DNA of 64,000 nucleotides, taken from contig CAJULU010000016.1 of the NCBI GenBank assembly GCA_910587575.1, forward strand, positions 1 through 64,000, read 5' to 3'. Made by a program: the position numbers and the translations under genes. The notes under the pieces are model-generated. The model was given only the letters and a program-made list of their open reading frames with translations. It did not search any database and was not told the DNA's origin. Origin of the DNA: an uncultured Dorea sp. (GTDB lineage: Bacteria > Bacillota > Clostridia > Lachnospirales > Lachnospiraceae). The stretch's first letter is position 1, and each line of letters begins with the position of its first letter. This document shows positions 23,435 to 32,581 of the stretch, one piece after another.

Positions 23435-24039
23435 CGGTTTCTCCCCATATTACCAGTATAGTCGTACAATGTGCTTCGCACCAGCCCCCGAAGCTTCACC
23501 GCCACACTCACCGCTGCCGCACAGAGAATAAAGTCCTCCCCCGCGGTCAGCAGGAAGCATTGAAACAAAAGAATCTGCCACGTAATCTCCTGGGAGATTA
23601 AGATGCGGCAGACCAGCCAGTAATACAGCACTCCGATTCCATAATACACCAGCAGTCCGGCCACAGAGACCAGAAGCAGTTTCGTGTAATTCAGAACCCG
23701 GATATTTTCACACAGCCATGCCATCCCGTAAGCGGCAACGGCAAATCCTATCAGGTATCCGAACGTGGGACGGAGCAGATAGGCCGGACCGCCCCCTGAC
23801 GCAAACACCGGAACGCCCGAAAGCCCCACCAGCAGATACACCCCCACGCTTGCCCCGGCCAGCCTCCGGTTCAGCAGCAGCCCGGCCAGAAGGACGAAGA
23901 ACCACTGCAGCGTAAAATGCATGGGAAATGGTTCGGTGGGCAGCGTTACCTTCATAAACGCACCGCCTGCAATCAGCGCCGCAAACAATCCGCCCACACT
24001 TAATTCCCGAATTGATAAAAACTGTCTCTCATTTAACAT
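23431..24039 (-). CDS. bioY: Biotin transporter BioY (ECF S component)
   Basis: A 202-aa integral membrane protein with about six helices; family blocks include GGAFMKVTLPTEPFPMHFTL near residue 25, LLAGLLLNRRLAG, VGLSGVPVFASGGGPAYLL and RPTFGYLIGF. It is the substrate-binding unit of an energy-coupling-factor transporter; no EcfA/T genes are adjacent, so it would use shared modules. It sits between cobB and hemC, overlapping hemC by four bases. Biotin supply fits the biotin-dependent acetyl-CoA carboxylase encoded just beyond. Confidence 0.93.
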   Translation of the reverse strand: MLNERQFLSIRELSVGGLFAALIAGGAFMKVTLPTEPFPMHFTLQWFFVLLAGLLLNRRLAGASVGVYLLVGLSGVPVFASGGGPAYLLRPTFGYLIGFAVAAYGMAWLCENIRVLNYTKLLLVSVAGLLVYYGIGVLYYWLVCRILISQEITWQILLFQCFLLTAGEDFILCAAAVSVAVKLRGLVRSTLYDYTGNMGRNR

Positions 24040-24045
24040 GATATT

Positions 24046-24774
24046 TTATCTCACAATGATCTGCCCCAGCACTTCGCCGATGGGAGCCGCTATGGTAAGT
24101 TCTGCCCCGACCTCTCTTGCCGTTGCGCTTTTGTTAATCACCACCAGATGTTTCCCCCGGAAATAGTCAATAAAGCCTGCCGCAGGATATACCACCAGTG
24201 AGGTTCCTCCAATCATCAGCATGTCCGCCTGGCTGATTGCCTTTATACTCTTACTGATCACCTCCGAATCCAGTCCTTCTTCATAGAGGACTACATCCGG
24301 TTTGATCACGCCGCCGCAGGAGCATCTTGGTATCCCTTCTGAATTCTTTACATAGGAGGAATCATAGAAACTGCCGCATTCCTGACAGTAATTACGGTGA
24401 ATACTTCCATGCAGTTCCAGCACGTTCTGACTGCCTGCCGCCTGGTGCAGCCCGTCAATATTCTGGGTGATCACCGCCGACAGCTTCCCGGCCGCCTCAA
24501 GCTCGGCCAGCTTTAAATGGGCCGGATTGGGCTTTGCAGAAAGGAACATCATCTTCTCTTTGTAGAATTCATAAAATCCTTCTGTATTGTGCACAAAGAA
24601 ACTGTGACTGACAATCTGCTCCGGTGAATAGCGGTATTCCTGCTGATAAAGCCCGTCCGCACTTCGGAAATCCGGGATATTGCTCTCAGTAGAGACGCCC
24701 GCCCCGCCAAAGAACACGATATTGCTGCTGTCATCAATGATCTCCTGTAATTTTTTTACTTCCTCCTCATACAT
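24046..24774 (-). CDS. cobB: Sir2-family NAD-dependent protein deacylase
   Basis: A 242-aa sirtuin. NAD-binding blocks FFGGAGVSTESNIPDFRS and ITQNIDGLHQAAGS, catalytic His in LELHGSIHRNYC, zinc Cys pairs CQECG and CSCGG, then KPDVVLYEE and GGTSLVVYPAAG. It removes acetyl or other acyl groups from lysines, possibly linked here to acyl-CoA metabolism. It is the first gene of the cobB-bioY-hemC-cobA/hemD run, six bases before bioY. Confidence 0.94.
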   Translation of the reverse strand: MYEEEVKKLQEIIDDSSNIVFFGGAGVSTESNIPDFRSADGLYQQEYRYSPEQIVSHSFFVHNTEGFYEFYKEKMMFLSAKPNPAHLKLAELEAAGKLSAVITQNIDGLHQAAGSQNVLELHGSIHRNYCQECGSFYDSSYVKNSEGIPRCSCGGVIKPDVVLYEEGLDSEVISKSIKAISQADMLMIGGTSLVVYPAAGFIDYFRGKHLVVINKSATAREVGAELTIAAPIGEVLGQIIVR

Positions 24775-24875
24775 GGAATTCCCCTCGCTTTCTATTTTTT
24801 CAACGATCTATACCCAAGGGCACACCGTCATGCATACTCAGGTATTATTATCTTTCTGCTTATCATATCCGGCGC

Positions 24876-25331
24876 CTATGACTCCTTCTGCCTGCGATAT
24901 CCGTCAAAGAACTCTGACAATGCATCCAGTGTCTTTAACAGCACCGGCATCTCCGTCTCATCCAGTTTATCCACCACTGCCTGGGTCATCTGCCTGTGAT
25001 AGTCTTCATGATGCTTATAAGCCTTGATTCCTTTCGGCGTCAGTTTCACGAACACCACCCTGCGGTCTTCTTCGCTTCTGCGGCGTTCCACATATTTTTT
25101 ATTCACAAGACTATTCATGGCAGTCGTAAGAGATCCCACCGTAATGTTCAGTTTCCTGGCTATGGAAGACATGTTCCTGCCGTCACCGGTGCCGACTGCC
25201 TCAATGACGTGCATATCATTATTGGTCAGATCCTTGAATTCTTCCGTAATGATCGCTTTCTCTTCCAGTTCCCAGATCTCATTGATCAGACTGACCAGAA
25301 CATGATTGATGGCTGCATACGCCTTATCCAT
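24876..25331 (-). CDS. fabT: MarR-family regulator of fatty acid synthesis (FabT-like)
   Basis: A 151-aa winged-helix protein with MarR layout: an N-terminal dimer helix, recognition region MSSIARKLNITVGSLTTAMNSLVNKKYVERRRSEEDRRVVFVKLT and C-terminal dimer helices. FabT homologues sit in FabK-type fatty-acid operons and bind TTTGA-N3-TCAAA-like sites with acyl-ACP as corepressor. Here the gene is last in the operon rather than first. A matching operator lies on the fabH promoter (35870-35882). FabT is inferred from family and context. Confidence 0.85.
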   Translation of the reverse strand: MDKAYAAINHVLVSLINEIWELEEKAIITEEFKDLTNNDMHVIEAVGTGDGRNMSSIARKLNITVGSLTTAMNSLVNKKYVERRRSEEDRRVVFVKLTPKGIKAYKHHEDYHRQMTQAVVDKLDETEMPVLLKTLDALSEFFDGYRRQKES

Positions 25332-25386
25332 TCCTACTCTCCTTATATGCTGATTCTGTTCTTAAATACCGTCCCGCTGCCCTCTA

Positions 25387-26457
25387 TTATACTCTTTCTG
25401 CCAGCAGAGAATCAACCACTTCTTTCACAGTTTCCAATCGTTTTGCTTTATAAGCATATGCACCGCAGAATAACAGCGCCTCATCCACCTCACCCTTTGC
25501 CGCATGAATCAGTGCATCCGTGATACAGTATGGGATTTCTGCCGGATGACAGCTGTGAAGACAGTGATGGCAGGGGCTGTGGGGAATCTTCTCACCCGCC
25601 ATGACCTTTTTCATAAACGGATTCACAATGGCTCGCCCCGGCATCCCTACCGGACTTTTCACGATAGCAATATCTTCTTTCTCTGCCTGGATGTAAGCCT
25701 CCTTGTAACGGATATCTGCATCGCACTCTTCTGTGGTGACAAATCTTGTGCCCACCTGGATGGCATCTGCGCCAAGGGAAAATGCATGCATGGCCTGTTC
25801 ATGATTTTCAATCCCACCTCCAAGAGCGGCCGGAATCCGGCACTGATACTGCTCTTCATACATTTTCACCAGATCAAGAATCCGGTGAATCTCCTGGTCA
25901 TAGGATCCGTCCTTCCCATACTCCTTCAGCTGCTCCCTGGTAAATCCCAGGTGTCCGCCTGCCTTCGGCCCCTCAATTACCAGAAGGTCCGGCATACGTC
26001 CGTATTTTTTCCCCCAGTATTTCAAAATGACCCTGGCAGATTTCTCTGTGGACACGACAGGCGCCAGCTTCACATCTGAATCTCCCGCAATCTTCGGCAG
26101 TTCTGTGGGAAGCCCTGCCCCGGAGATGATGATGTCTGCCCCGGCTTCGATGGCTGCCTGCACATATTCGTCATAATGACGCATGGCCACCATAAGATTA
26201 AACCCAATCACCCCCTTAGGCGCAATCTTCCTTGCCTTTTCATATTCCTTCCGGATTGCCCTCAGATTCGCCGCCTTGGTATCTGTGTCAAAATCCGGCT
26301 CCCGAAAACCAATCTGGGCGGCAGAGATTACTCCTATGCCGCCCGCTTTTGCAACCGCTCCCGCCAGATTTCCAAGGCTTACTCCTACTCCCATTCCGCC
26401 CTGTATGACCGGAACAGCTGCTTCTATATTTCCTATTTTTAATTTATGCCCGTCCAT
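25387..26457 (-). CDS. Second FabK-like flavin oxidoreductase (nitronate monooxygenase family)
   Basis: A 356-aa FMN-dependent TIM barrel: PVIQGGMGVGVSLGNLAGAV, GADIIISGAGLPTELP, VIEGPKAGGHLGFT and IPAALGGGIENHEQA, GADAIQVGTRF. It differs from the FabK at 33530 by a C-terminal extension with Cys-His residues (HSPCHHCLHSCHPAEIP CITD), which may bind a metal or cluster. Such proteins occur at the end of clostridial fab operons. It may be a second enoyl-ACP reductase, a nitronate oxidase or a fatty-acid-modifying flavoprotein; the substrate cannot be decided. A good AAGGAAG precedes the start. Confidence 0.85.
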   Translation of the reverse strand: MDGHKLKIGNIEAAVPVIQGGMGVGVSLGNLAGAVAKAGGIGVISAAQIGFREPDFDTDTKAANLRAIRKEYEKARKIAPKGVIGFNLMVAMRHYDEYVQAAIEAGADIIISGAGLPTELPKIAGDSDVKLAPVVSTEKSARVILKYWGKKYGRMPDLLVIEGPKAGGHLGFTREQLKEYGKDGSYDQEIHRILDLVKMYEEQYQCRIPAALGGGIENHEQAMHAFSLGADAIQVGTRFVTTEECDADIRYKEAYIQAEKEDIAIVKSPVGMPGRAIVNPFMKKVMAGEKIPHSPCHHCLHSCHPAEIPYCITDALIHAAKGEVDEALLFCGAYAYKAKRLETVKEVVDSLLAERV

Positions 26458-26474
26458 GGTTTTTGCTTCCTTTC

Positions 26475-28244
26475 CTACATCCGCCGGAATCTCTGATACC
26501 GATGCTCTGTCAGTTCTGCCTCCGGCATTTTCCCATACTTACTTAAGAAGCCGTCTATCTTTCCCGCCAGCCTGCCGGTTACTTCTTTCAGGTTCTCAAT
26601 GGTATAAGGCGACGGTTCTGCCAGCACCTGTTCCACGATTCCCATCCGGTACAGATCTTCTGCCGTCAGCTTCATGACACCCGCCGCTTCCTTTGCCCTG
26701 GAACTGTCCTTCCAGAGGATGCTGGCAAACCCTTCCGGGGACAGGATGGAATAAATGGAGTTCTCCAGCATCCACACCTCGTCTGCCGTTGCCATGGCAA
26801 GGGCGCCGCCGCTTCCTCCCTCTCCGATAATGATGGAAAGAACCGGAACCTTTAAGCCGGACATCTCGTAGATATTTCTGGCGATTGCCTCGCCCTGCCC
26901 CCGTTCTTCCGCTTCCAGGCCGCAGAACGCCCCCGGAGTGTCCACAAAACAGATGACCGGACGGCCAAATTTCTCCGCCTGTTTCATCAGACGCAGGGCT
27001 TTGCGGTATCCGTCGGGAGACGGCATACCGAAGTTGCGCTCAATATTTTCCCTGGTATTCGTCCCCTTTGCCTGTGCAATCACGGTCACCGGAATTCCCC
27101 GGAACCTGGCAATGCCGCCTATAACGGCCTTGTCATCCGCAAAATACCGGTCGCCGTGGAATTCTATGAAGTCTGTAAAAAGTTCCCGGATATAGTCGCT
27201 CCCTACCGGACGGTCATTCATACGTGACATCTGAACACGGTCCCAGGCAGCGGCAAGCCTGTTGCCCACGGATAATTCCCCGGCGCCAAAGCTCCTGTCT
27301 TCTGTACTGGCTGCCTCCGGCTTCCTGGTTTCTTTCTCTTTCGTCTCTGCCACAAGGATTTCCGCCATATTTGCCTCTGGCTCTGCCGTCTCATGCAGCA
27401 TCAGAATCCGGGAAAGCGTTTCTTTCAGCTGCGGACGCTCTACAATTCCGTCTATGAAGCCATGTTCCAGGAGAAATTCCGACCGCTGGAAGCCCTTGGG
27501 AAGTTTCTGGCCAATGGTCTGTTCAATCACCCTTGGGCCGGCAAACCCGATCAGAGCCTTCGGTTCCGCCAGGATGACGTCGCCAAGCATGGCAAAGCTG
27601 GCCGTCACGCCCCCGGTGGTGGGGTCAGTCAGTACGCTGATATACAGAAGCCCGGCGTCACTGTGCCGTTTTAACGCCGCCGAAGTCTTGGCCATCTGCA
27701 TGAGGGAAATAATCCCCTCCTGCATTCTCGCCCCGCCGGAACATGCGAAAAGAATCACCGGAAGTCTTTCCCTGGTGGCCCGTTCCACCGCCCGGGCAAT
27801 CTTCTCGCCCACCGCTTCGCCCATGCTTGCCATGAGGAAACGTCCGTCACAGACGCCTAACACCGTTTCCGTCCCGTCAATCCTTGCCCTGCCTGTGACG
27901 ACTGCCTCCTTAAGCCCCGTTTTCTCCCGAAGCCCGTCAAGCTTTTCCTCATATCCTTTGTATTCCAGCGGATTGGGAGTTTCGAATTCCTCATCCCATT
28001 CTTCAAAGGTTCCTGCGTCCGCCACCATCTCAATCCTGCGGTATGCGTGTACCCGGAAATATCCCCCGCATTTGGGACAGATATAGTAGTCGTTTTTCAC
28101 ATCCTCGGAAATAATGGCGCCGCCGCATTTATTACATTTCCGCAAAAGTCCCTCCGGCACCTCTGGTTTTGCAGAACCTAACGAAATATATCCCTTTTTC
28201 CCAGACAAAAGCCTGGTCTTCTTAAACACATTGTCCAGCTTCAT
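26475..28244 (-). CDS. accDA: Acetyl-CoA carboxylase carboxyltransferase, fused beta-alpha subunits
   Basis: A 589-aa fusion. AccD: zinc ribbon with Cys37, Cys40, Cys56, Cys59, then the crotonase-fold core (ACSGGARMQEGIISLMQM; DPTTGGVTASFAMLGD). A linker rich in Glu and Lys at about 290-325 joins AccA (VQMSRMNDRPVGSDYI; VTVIAQAKGTNTRENIERNF; IIGEGGSGGALAMATADEV). It carries out the transfer of carboxyl from biotin to acetyl-CoA, giving malonyl-CoA. The start overlaps the end of accC by four bases. Confidence 0.95.
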   Translation of the reverse strand: MKLDNVFKKTRLLSGKKGYISLGSAKPEVPEGLLRKCNKCGGAIISEDVKNDYYICPKCGGYFRVHAYRRIEMVADAGTFEEWDEEFETPNPLEYKGYEEKLDGLREKTGLKEAVVTGRARIDGTETVLGVCDGRFLMASMGEAVGEKIARAVERATRERLPVILFACSGGARMQEGIISLMQMAKTSAALKRHSDAGLLYISVLTDPTTGGVTASFAMLGDVILAEPKALIGFAGPRVIEQTIGQKLPKGFQRSEFLLEHGFIDGIVERPQLKETLSRILMLHETAEPEANMAEILVAETKEKETRKPEAASTEDRSFGAGELSVGNRLAAAWDRVQMSRMNDRPVGSDYIRELFTDFIEFHGDRYFADDKAVIGGIARFRGIPVTVIAQAKGTNTRENIERNFGMPSPDGYRKALRLMKQAEKFGRPVICFVDTPGAFCGLEAEERGQGEAIARNIYEMSGLKVPVLSIIIGEGGSGGALAMATADEVWMLENSIYSILSPEGFASILWKDSSRAKEAAGVMKLTAEDLYRMGIVEQVLAEPSPYTIENLKEVTGRLAGKIDGFLSKYGKMPEAELTEHRYQRFRRM

Positions 28245-29599
28245 AAAATGTCACCCAACTCTTTTTCATGGTCCCTGATAAACTCAATATCAATGTCTCC
28301 GGAAAGATACGCCGGATGGTTTAATATCTCAAACTGATAATCCACGTTTGTATCAATCCCCTCGATAATGATCTCTCCTAAGGCGCTCTTCATCTTCCTC
28401 ACTGCCTCGCCCCGGTTCTTCGCCCACACGATCAGCTTCGCCACCATGGAATCATAGTAAGGCGGTATGGTGCAGCCGCTGTAAATGGCAGAATCGATGC
28501 GGATTCCCTTGCCCCCCGGCAGATACAGATCCGTAACCGTCCCAGGGGAGGGACGGAATCCCTTCGCAGGATTCTCTGCATTGATACGGCATTCAATGGC
28601 ATGGCCGTTCAGATGGATATCACTCTGGGTAAAAGACAGTTTCCTTCCTGCGGCAATCCTTATCTGCTCTTTGATCAGGTCAATGCCGGTCACCCATTCC
28701 GTGACCGGATGCTCTACCTGGATCCGGGTATTCATTTCCATAAAGTAAAAATTCCCGTTCTTTTCCAGAAGAAATTCAATGGTTCCGGCATTCTGATAGC
28801 CCGCCGCCTTCGCCGCCCGGACTGCCGCCTCGCCCATCCGCTGCCTTAACTCCTCTGACAAGGCAATGGATGGAGACTCTTCAATCATCTTCTGGTGGTT
28901 CCGCTGGATGGAACAGTCCCGTTCTCCCAGATGAACCACATTTCCGTAACGGTCGGCCAGGATCTGGAATTCGATATGCCTTGGACGCTGTACGAAGTGC
29001 TCGATATACATGGTATTATCGCCAAAAGCCATCTGGGTTTCCTTCTGGGCAGTCAGAAAACTCTGCTCAAATTCTTCCGGTGTATCAGCAGTACGCATTC
29101 CTTTTCCGCCGCCCCCAAGGGCCGCCTTCACAATCACCGGATACCCGGTCTTTTCTGCAGCTAACGCACCTGCTCCCGCATCATAGATGGGTTCCGTGCT
29201 GCCGGGAATCACCGGCACCCCTGCCGCCGCCATGGTGTTTCTGGCCTCCTGCTTGTTTCCAAGCTTTGCAATGACCTTGGAATCCGGACCGATAAATGTG
29301 ATATTGCACTGCTCGCACAGTTCTGCAAACCTGCTGTTCTCTGACAGGAATCCAAAGCCGGGATGAATGGCATCCGCACCCGTAACGATGGTTGCGCTGA
29401 TGATCCGGTCCATGCTAAGATAGCTTTCCGAAGAAGGTGCAGGGCCGATACAGACCGCCTCGTCTGCAAGCTTGGCATGAAGCGCCTCCCTGTCAGCCTC
29501 CGAGTATACCGCAACCGTCTCGATTCCCATTTCCCTGCAGGCACGGATAATCCGCACCGCAATCTCGCCCCGGTTGGCTATTAATACTTTTTTGATCAT
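28241..29599 (-). CDS. accC: Acetyl-CoA carboxylase biotin carboxylase subunit
   Basis: A 452-aa ATP-grasp enzyme. N-terminus IKKVLIANRGEIAVRIIRAC, ATP loop KAALGGGGKGMRTADT, ERDCSIQRNHQKMIEESPS, active-site EMNTRIQVEHPVTEWVTG and ECRINAE. It carboxylates biotin on AccB using bicarbonate and ATP. ATG 29599 has GGTGG 5-6 bases before it; a GTG at 29608 lies within that site. It follows fabZ by 9 bases. Confidence 0.96.
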   Translation of the reverse strand: MIKKVLIANRGEIAVRIIRACREMGIETVAVYSEADREALHAKLADEAVCIGPAPSSESYLSMDRIISATIVTGADAIHPGFGFLSENSRFAELCEQCNITFIGPDSKVIAKLGNKQEARNTMAAAGVPVIPGSTEPIYDAGAGALAAEKTGYPVIVKAALGGGGKGMRTADTPEEFEQSFLTAQKETQMAFGDNTMYIEHFVQRPRHIEFQILADRYGNVVHLGERDCSIQRNHQKMIEESPSIALSEELRQRMGEAAVRAAKAAGYQNAGTIEFLLEKNGNFYFMEMNTRIQVEHPVTEWVTGIDLIKEQIRIAAGRKLSFTQSDIHLNGHAIECRINAENPAKGFRPSPGTVTDLYLPGGKGIRIDSAIYSGCTIPPYYDSMVAKLIVWAKNRGEAVRKMKSALGEIIIEGIDTNVDYQFEILNHPAYLSGDIDIEFIRDHEKELGDIL

Positions 29600-29608
29600 G
29601 TATTCCAC

Positions 29609-30034
29609 CTATCCAATCATAAATGTCAGTTCCGCCGTGACTACCGTCTTCCCGTCCACGCTGGCAACCGCCTCGCCGATTCCTACCGGGCCCTTCTGCT
29701 TAATAATCCTTGTCTCCAGACGCACCTTGTCTCCAGGGACGATTCTGCCTCTGAACTTACACTTATTGATGCCGCCGAAGTAGGCGGTCTTTCCCTTGTT
29801 CTCTTCTACGCTCAGGATCGCAACCGCCCCGGCCTGGGCTAAAGCCTCCACCGTAAGAACCCCGGGCATCACCGGTTCCTTAGGAAAATGTCCGGCGAAG
29901 AATTCTTCCCGGTAGGTGACGCATTTGTATCCGATGGCATATTGTCCCGGCTCATAATCTTCGATGTAATCCAGAAGCAGGAAAGGATGGCGGTGGGGGA
30001 TGATTTCTTTAATCTGATTAATGTCTAAACGCAT
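29609..30034 (-). CDS. fabZ: 3-hydroxyacyl-ACP dehydratase
   Basis: A 141-aa hot-dog protein. IPHRHPFLLLD at the start, the catalytic-His block FAGHFPKEPVMPGVLTVEAL with the following Glu, and KCKFRGRIVPGD. It dehydrates 3-hydroxyacyl-ACP to trans-2-enoyl-ACP for FabK. No FabA/FabN isomerase partner is visible in this operon, so how double bonds are made is not shown here. Confidence 0.95.
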   Translation of the reverse strand: MRLDINQIKEIIPHRHPFLLLDYIEDYEPGQYAIGYKCVTYREEFFAGHFPKEPVMPGVLTVEALAQAGAVAILSVEENKGKTAYFGGINKCKFRGRIVPGDKVRLETRIIKQKGPVGIGEAVASVDGKTVVTAELTFMIG

Positions 30035-30043
30035 AACTGCCTC

Positions 30044-30499
30044 CTAACAGATACGAAAGAGCGGCTGTCCGTATTCCACCGGTTTCCCGTTCTCTGCCAG
30101 TATCTCTGCAACCGTCCCGTCATACTCGCTTTCAATCTCATTCATCAGTTTCATAGCTTCAATAATGGCCAGTGTCTGCCCCTTTCTGACCGGATCACCC
30201 ACTGACACAAAGGGATCTGCATCCTCTTTAGGAGCAGCGTAGAAAGTGCCTACCAGAGGAGATTCCACAATCTTCCCTTCTGCCTTTTTGCTCTCTGCAC
30301 CGGCTGCCACTTTGCCTGCCTCCCCGGCCTCCAGATCCAATGTCATAATGCCTGCACCAGCCGACGGCGCAGCAACCGCCTGAACCTGCCCTTTCTTCTT
30401 TGTCAGATGCAGTTTCACGCCATTTTCCTCATATTTCAGCCCCGTCAGTTCCGAAGCAGATACCGTCTCGATCAGTTTGATAAGGTTTTCTATTTCCAT
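30044..30499 (-). CDS. accB: Biotin carboxyl carrier protein
   Basis: About 151 aa: an N-terminal helix pair, a variable Ala/Gly-rich linker (VAAPSAGAGIMTLDLEAGE), and a C-terminal lipoyl-like domain with the biotin site EAMKLMNEIES, whose Lys is biotinylated. The start could be ATG 30499 (GGAG 11 bases upstream) or GTG 30508 (too close to it); I take the ATG. It carries the carboxyl group between AccC and AccDA. Confidence 0.94.
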   Translation of the reverse strand: MEIENLIKLIETVSASELTGLKYEENGVKLHLTKKKGQVQAVAAPSAGAGIMTLDLEAGEAGKVAAGAESKKAEGKIVESPLVGTFYAAPKEDADPFVSVGDPVRKGQTLAIIEAMKLMNEIESEYDGTVAEILAENGKPVEYGQPLFRIC

Positions 30500-30513
30500 A
30501 TGGTTCACGTCTC

Positions 30514-31752
30514 CTACCCCTCATATTTCTTCAAAAGCAATGTGGCATTATGTCCGCCGAATCCCAGAGAATTTGTAAGGGCATACGTCACGTCCTTCTT
30601 AACCGGTGCGCCAACCGCATAATTCAGATCGCATTCCTCATCGGTCTGTCTGGTTCCCACGGTCTGATGAATGAATCCTTCCTGGATGGTCCTGACACAG
30701 ACAATGAATTCCACTCCGCCTGCTGCGCCCAGCAGATGACCAATCATGGACTTGGTAGAATTCATCACCACGTCCTTCGCTGCTTCGCCAAGGGCCAGTT
30801 TCACCGCTCTCGTCTCAAACAGGTCATTGTAGTGGGTTCCTGTTCCATGGGCATTGATGTAGTCCACCTGGGCGGGCTTAATTCCCCCCTCTTCCATGGC
30901 CAGGGTCATGGCCTTTGCCGCACCGCCTCCGTCCTCTGCCGGGGAAGTAATGTGGTATGCGTCTCCGGTGGCCCCATAACCTGCAACCTCCGCATAAATC
31001 CTTGCGCCTCTGGCCCTGGCATGTTCCAGTTCTTCCAGAACCACCACTCCGGCTCCTTCTCCCAGTACGAATCCGTCCCGCTCCTTATCAAAAGGAATGG
31101 ATGCCCGCAGCGGATCCTGTGAGGCAGACAATGCTGTCAGACTGGTAAATCCAGCGACTCCGGTCGGACAGATGCAGCTTTCCGCACCGCCTGCAAACAT
31201 TATGTCCGCATCGCCATACTGAATGGCTCTTGCCGCATCTCCGATACAGTGGGTTCCTGACGCACACGCTGTCACGACATTCGTACATTTTCCCTTCAGA
31301 CCTAACTGAATCGAAATGTTTCCTGCAGCCATATTGGAAATCATCAGCGGCACCATCAGCGGATTCACTCTTCCAGGTCCTTTCGTCAGGATCTTCTCAT
31401 ACTCACGTTCCACGACCTGCAGGCTTCCAATGCCCGAACCCACAATAACGCCTGCGCGGTACGCATCTTCTTCCTTAAGGTCAAGCCCGGAATCCCGGCA
31501 AGCTTCAAAAGCCGCCGCCACCGCATACTGGGAGAATGCCTCCATACGTTTTGCGGTCTTAAAGTCCATATGGTCTTTTGCATCAAATCCTTTCACTTCT
31601 GCCGCCAGCTTTACTTTGTAATCCGAAGTGTCGAATCTGGTAATCTCACCGATCCCTACCTTTCCTTCTTTCACGCTGTTCCAGAACTCTTCCGCCGTAT
31701 TCCCTATCGGCGTTACGGCTCCAAGCCCGGTCACTGCCACTCTTCTTTTCAT
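30514..31752 (-). CDS. fabF: Beta-ketoacyl-ACP synthase II
   Basis: A 412-aa thiolase-fold condensing enzyme with the catalytic triad: Cys at about 164 in VTACASGTHCIGDA, His in YINAHGTGTHYND and His in STKSMIGHLLGAAGGVE. GFGGHNATLL closes the pocket. It elongates acyl-ACP with malonyl-ACP. AAAGGA lies before ATG 31752. An 88-base gap separates it from fabG, with no clear terminator. Confidence 0.96.
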   Translation of the reverse strand: MKRRVAVTGLGAVTPIGNTAEEFWNSVKEGKVGIGEITRFDTSDYKVKLAAEVKGFDAKDHMDFKTAKRMEAFSQYAVAAAFEACRDSGLDLKEEDAYRAGVIVGSGIGSLQVVEREYEKILTKGPGRVNPLMVPLMISNMAAGNISIQLGLKGKCTNVVTACASGTHCIGDAARAIQYGDADIMFAGGAESCICPTGVAGFTSLTALSASQDPLRASIPFDKERDGFVLGEGAGVVVLEELEHARARGARIYAEVAGYGATGDAYHITSPAEDGGGAAKAMTLAMEEGGIKPAQVDYINAHGTGTHYNDLFETRAVKLALGEAAKDVVMNSTKSMIGHLLGAAGGVEFIVCVRTIQEGFIHQTVGTRQTDEECDLNYAVGAPVKKDVTYALTNSLGFGGHNATLLLKKYEG

Positions 31753-31840
31753 ACTTCGCTATTCCTTTCCAGGATATGGGTCAGCCGGTCTGTTTCCAGT
31801 CCGCCTCTTACATCCTTTGCATAACATTCACACAGTATTC

Positions 31841-32581
31841 TTACATCACCATGCCGCCATCCACATGAAGCACCTGTCCGGTAATGTATCCGGCCTCCTC
31901 TGACGCCAGGAATGCAGCGGCAGAAGCCACCTGTTCCGGCTTTCCAAAACTGCCAAGAGGAATCTGCGCCATGGATGCTTCCCTCACCTTCTCAGGCAGG
32001 ACACTGGTCATATCCGTCTCAATATATCCGGGGGCAATGGCATTTACCGTAATTCCCCTGGGTGCAAGCTCCCTTGCCGCCGTCTTGGTAAGGCCGATCA
32101 CACCGGCCTTGGATGCCGCATAATTGGCCTGCCCGGCGTTTCCGGTCACTCCTACCACGGAAGACAGATTGATAATACGCCCGCTTCTTTGCTTCACCAT
32201 CTGGCGGCTCACAAACCGCATGGTATGAAACGTCCCTTTCAGATTGGTGTCAATTACCTGGTCGAAATCTTCCTCCGACATCTTCATCAGAAGTCCGTCA
32301 CGGGTTACGCCTGCATTGTTCACCAGAATGTCTATCTTCCCGTATTCCTTAATCACGTCCTGGATAAATGTCCCACAGTTTCCGTAATCCGACACATCGC
32401 ACTGGTAAATGGCCGCAGCGCCGCCGTCTGCCTCGATCTTCTGTTTTACTTCCTCTGCCCGCTCTTTCGCCCCATTGTAATTAACCACCACAAATGCGCC
32501 CGATGAAGCAAGTCTCAGAGCAATAGCCCTTCCGATTCCTCTGGAAGCGCCTGTCACGACTGCTGTTTTTCCTTCTAACAT
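31841..32581 (-). CDS. fabG: 3-oxoacyl-ACP reductase
   Basis: A 246-aa short-chain dehydrogenase: TAVVTGASRGIGRAIALRLA binds NADPH, NNAGVTRDG is the structural motif, and the catalytic Ser-Tyr-Lys are in NLSSVVGVTGNAGQANYAASK. VNAIAPGYIETDM and the C-terminal GQVLHVDGGMVM are typical of FabG. The start overlaps the end of fabD by seven bases. Confidence 0.96.
   Translation of the reverse strand: MLEGKTAVVTGASRGIGRAIALRLASSGAFVVVNYNGAKERAEEVKQKIEADGGAAAIYQCDVSDYGNCGTFIQDVIKEYGKIDILVNNAGVTRDGLLMKMSEEDFDQVIDTNLKGTFHTMRFVSRQMVKQRSGRIINLSSVVGVTGNAGQANYAASKAGVIGLTKTAARELAPRGITVNAIAPGYIETDMTSVLPEKVREASMAQIPLGSFGKPEQVASAAAFLASEEAGYITGQVLHVDGGMVM

Noticed and set aside
27262..28086. A 274-codon plus-strand frame inside accDA
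   Set aside because: Antisense shadow of the carboxyltransferase gene.
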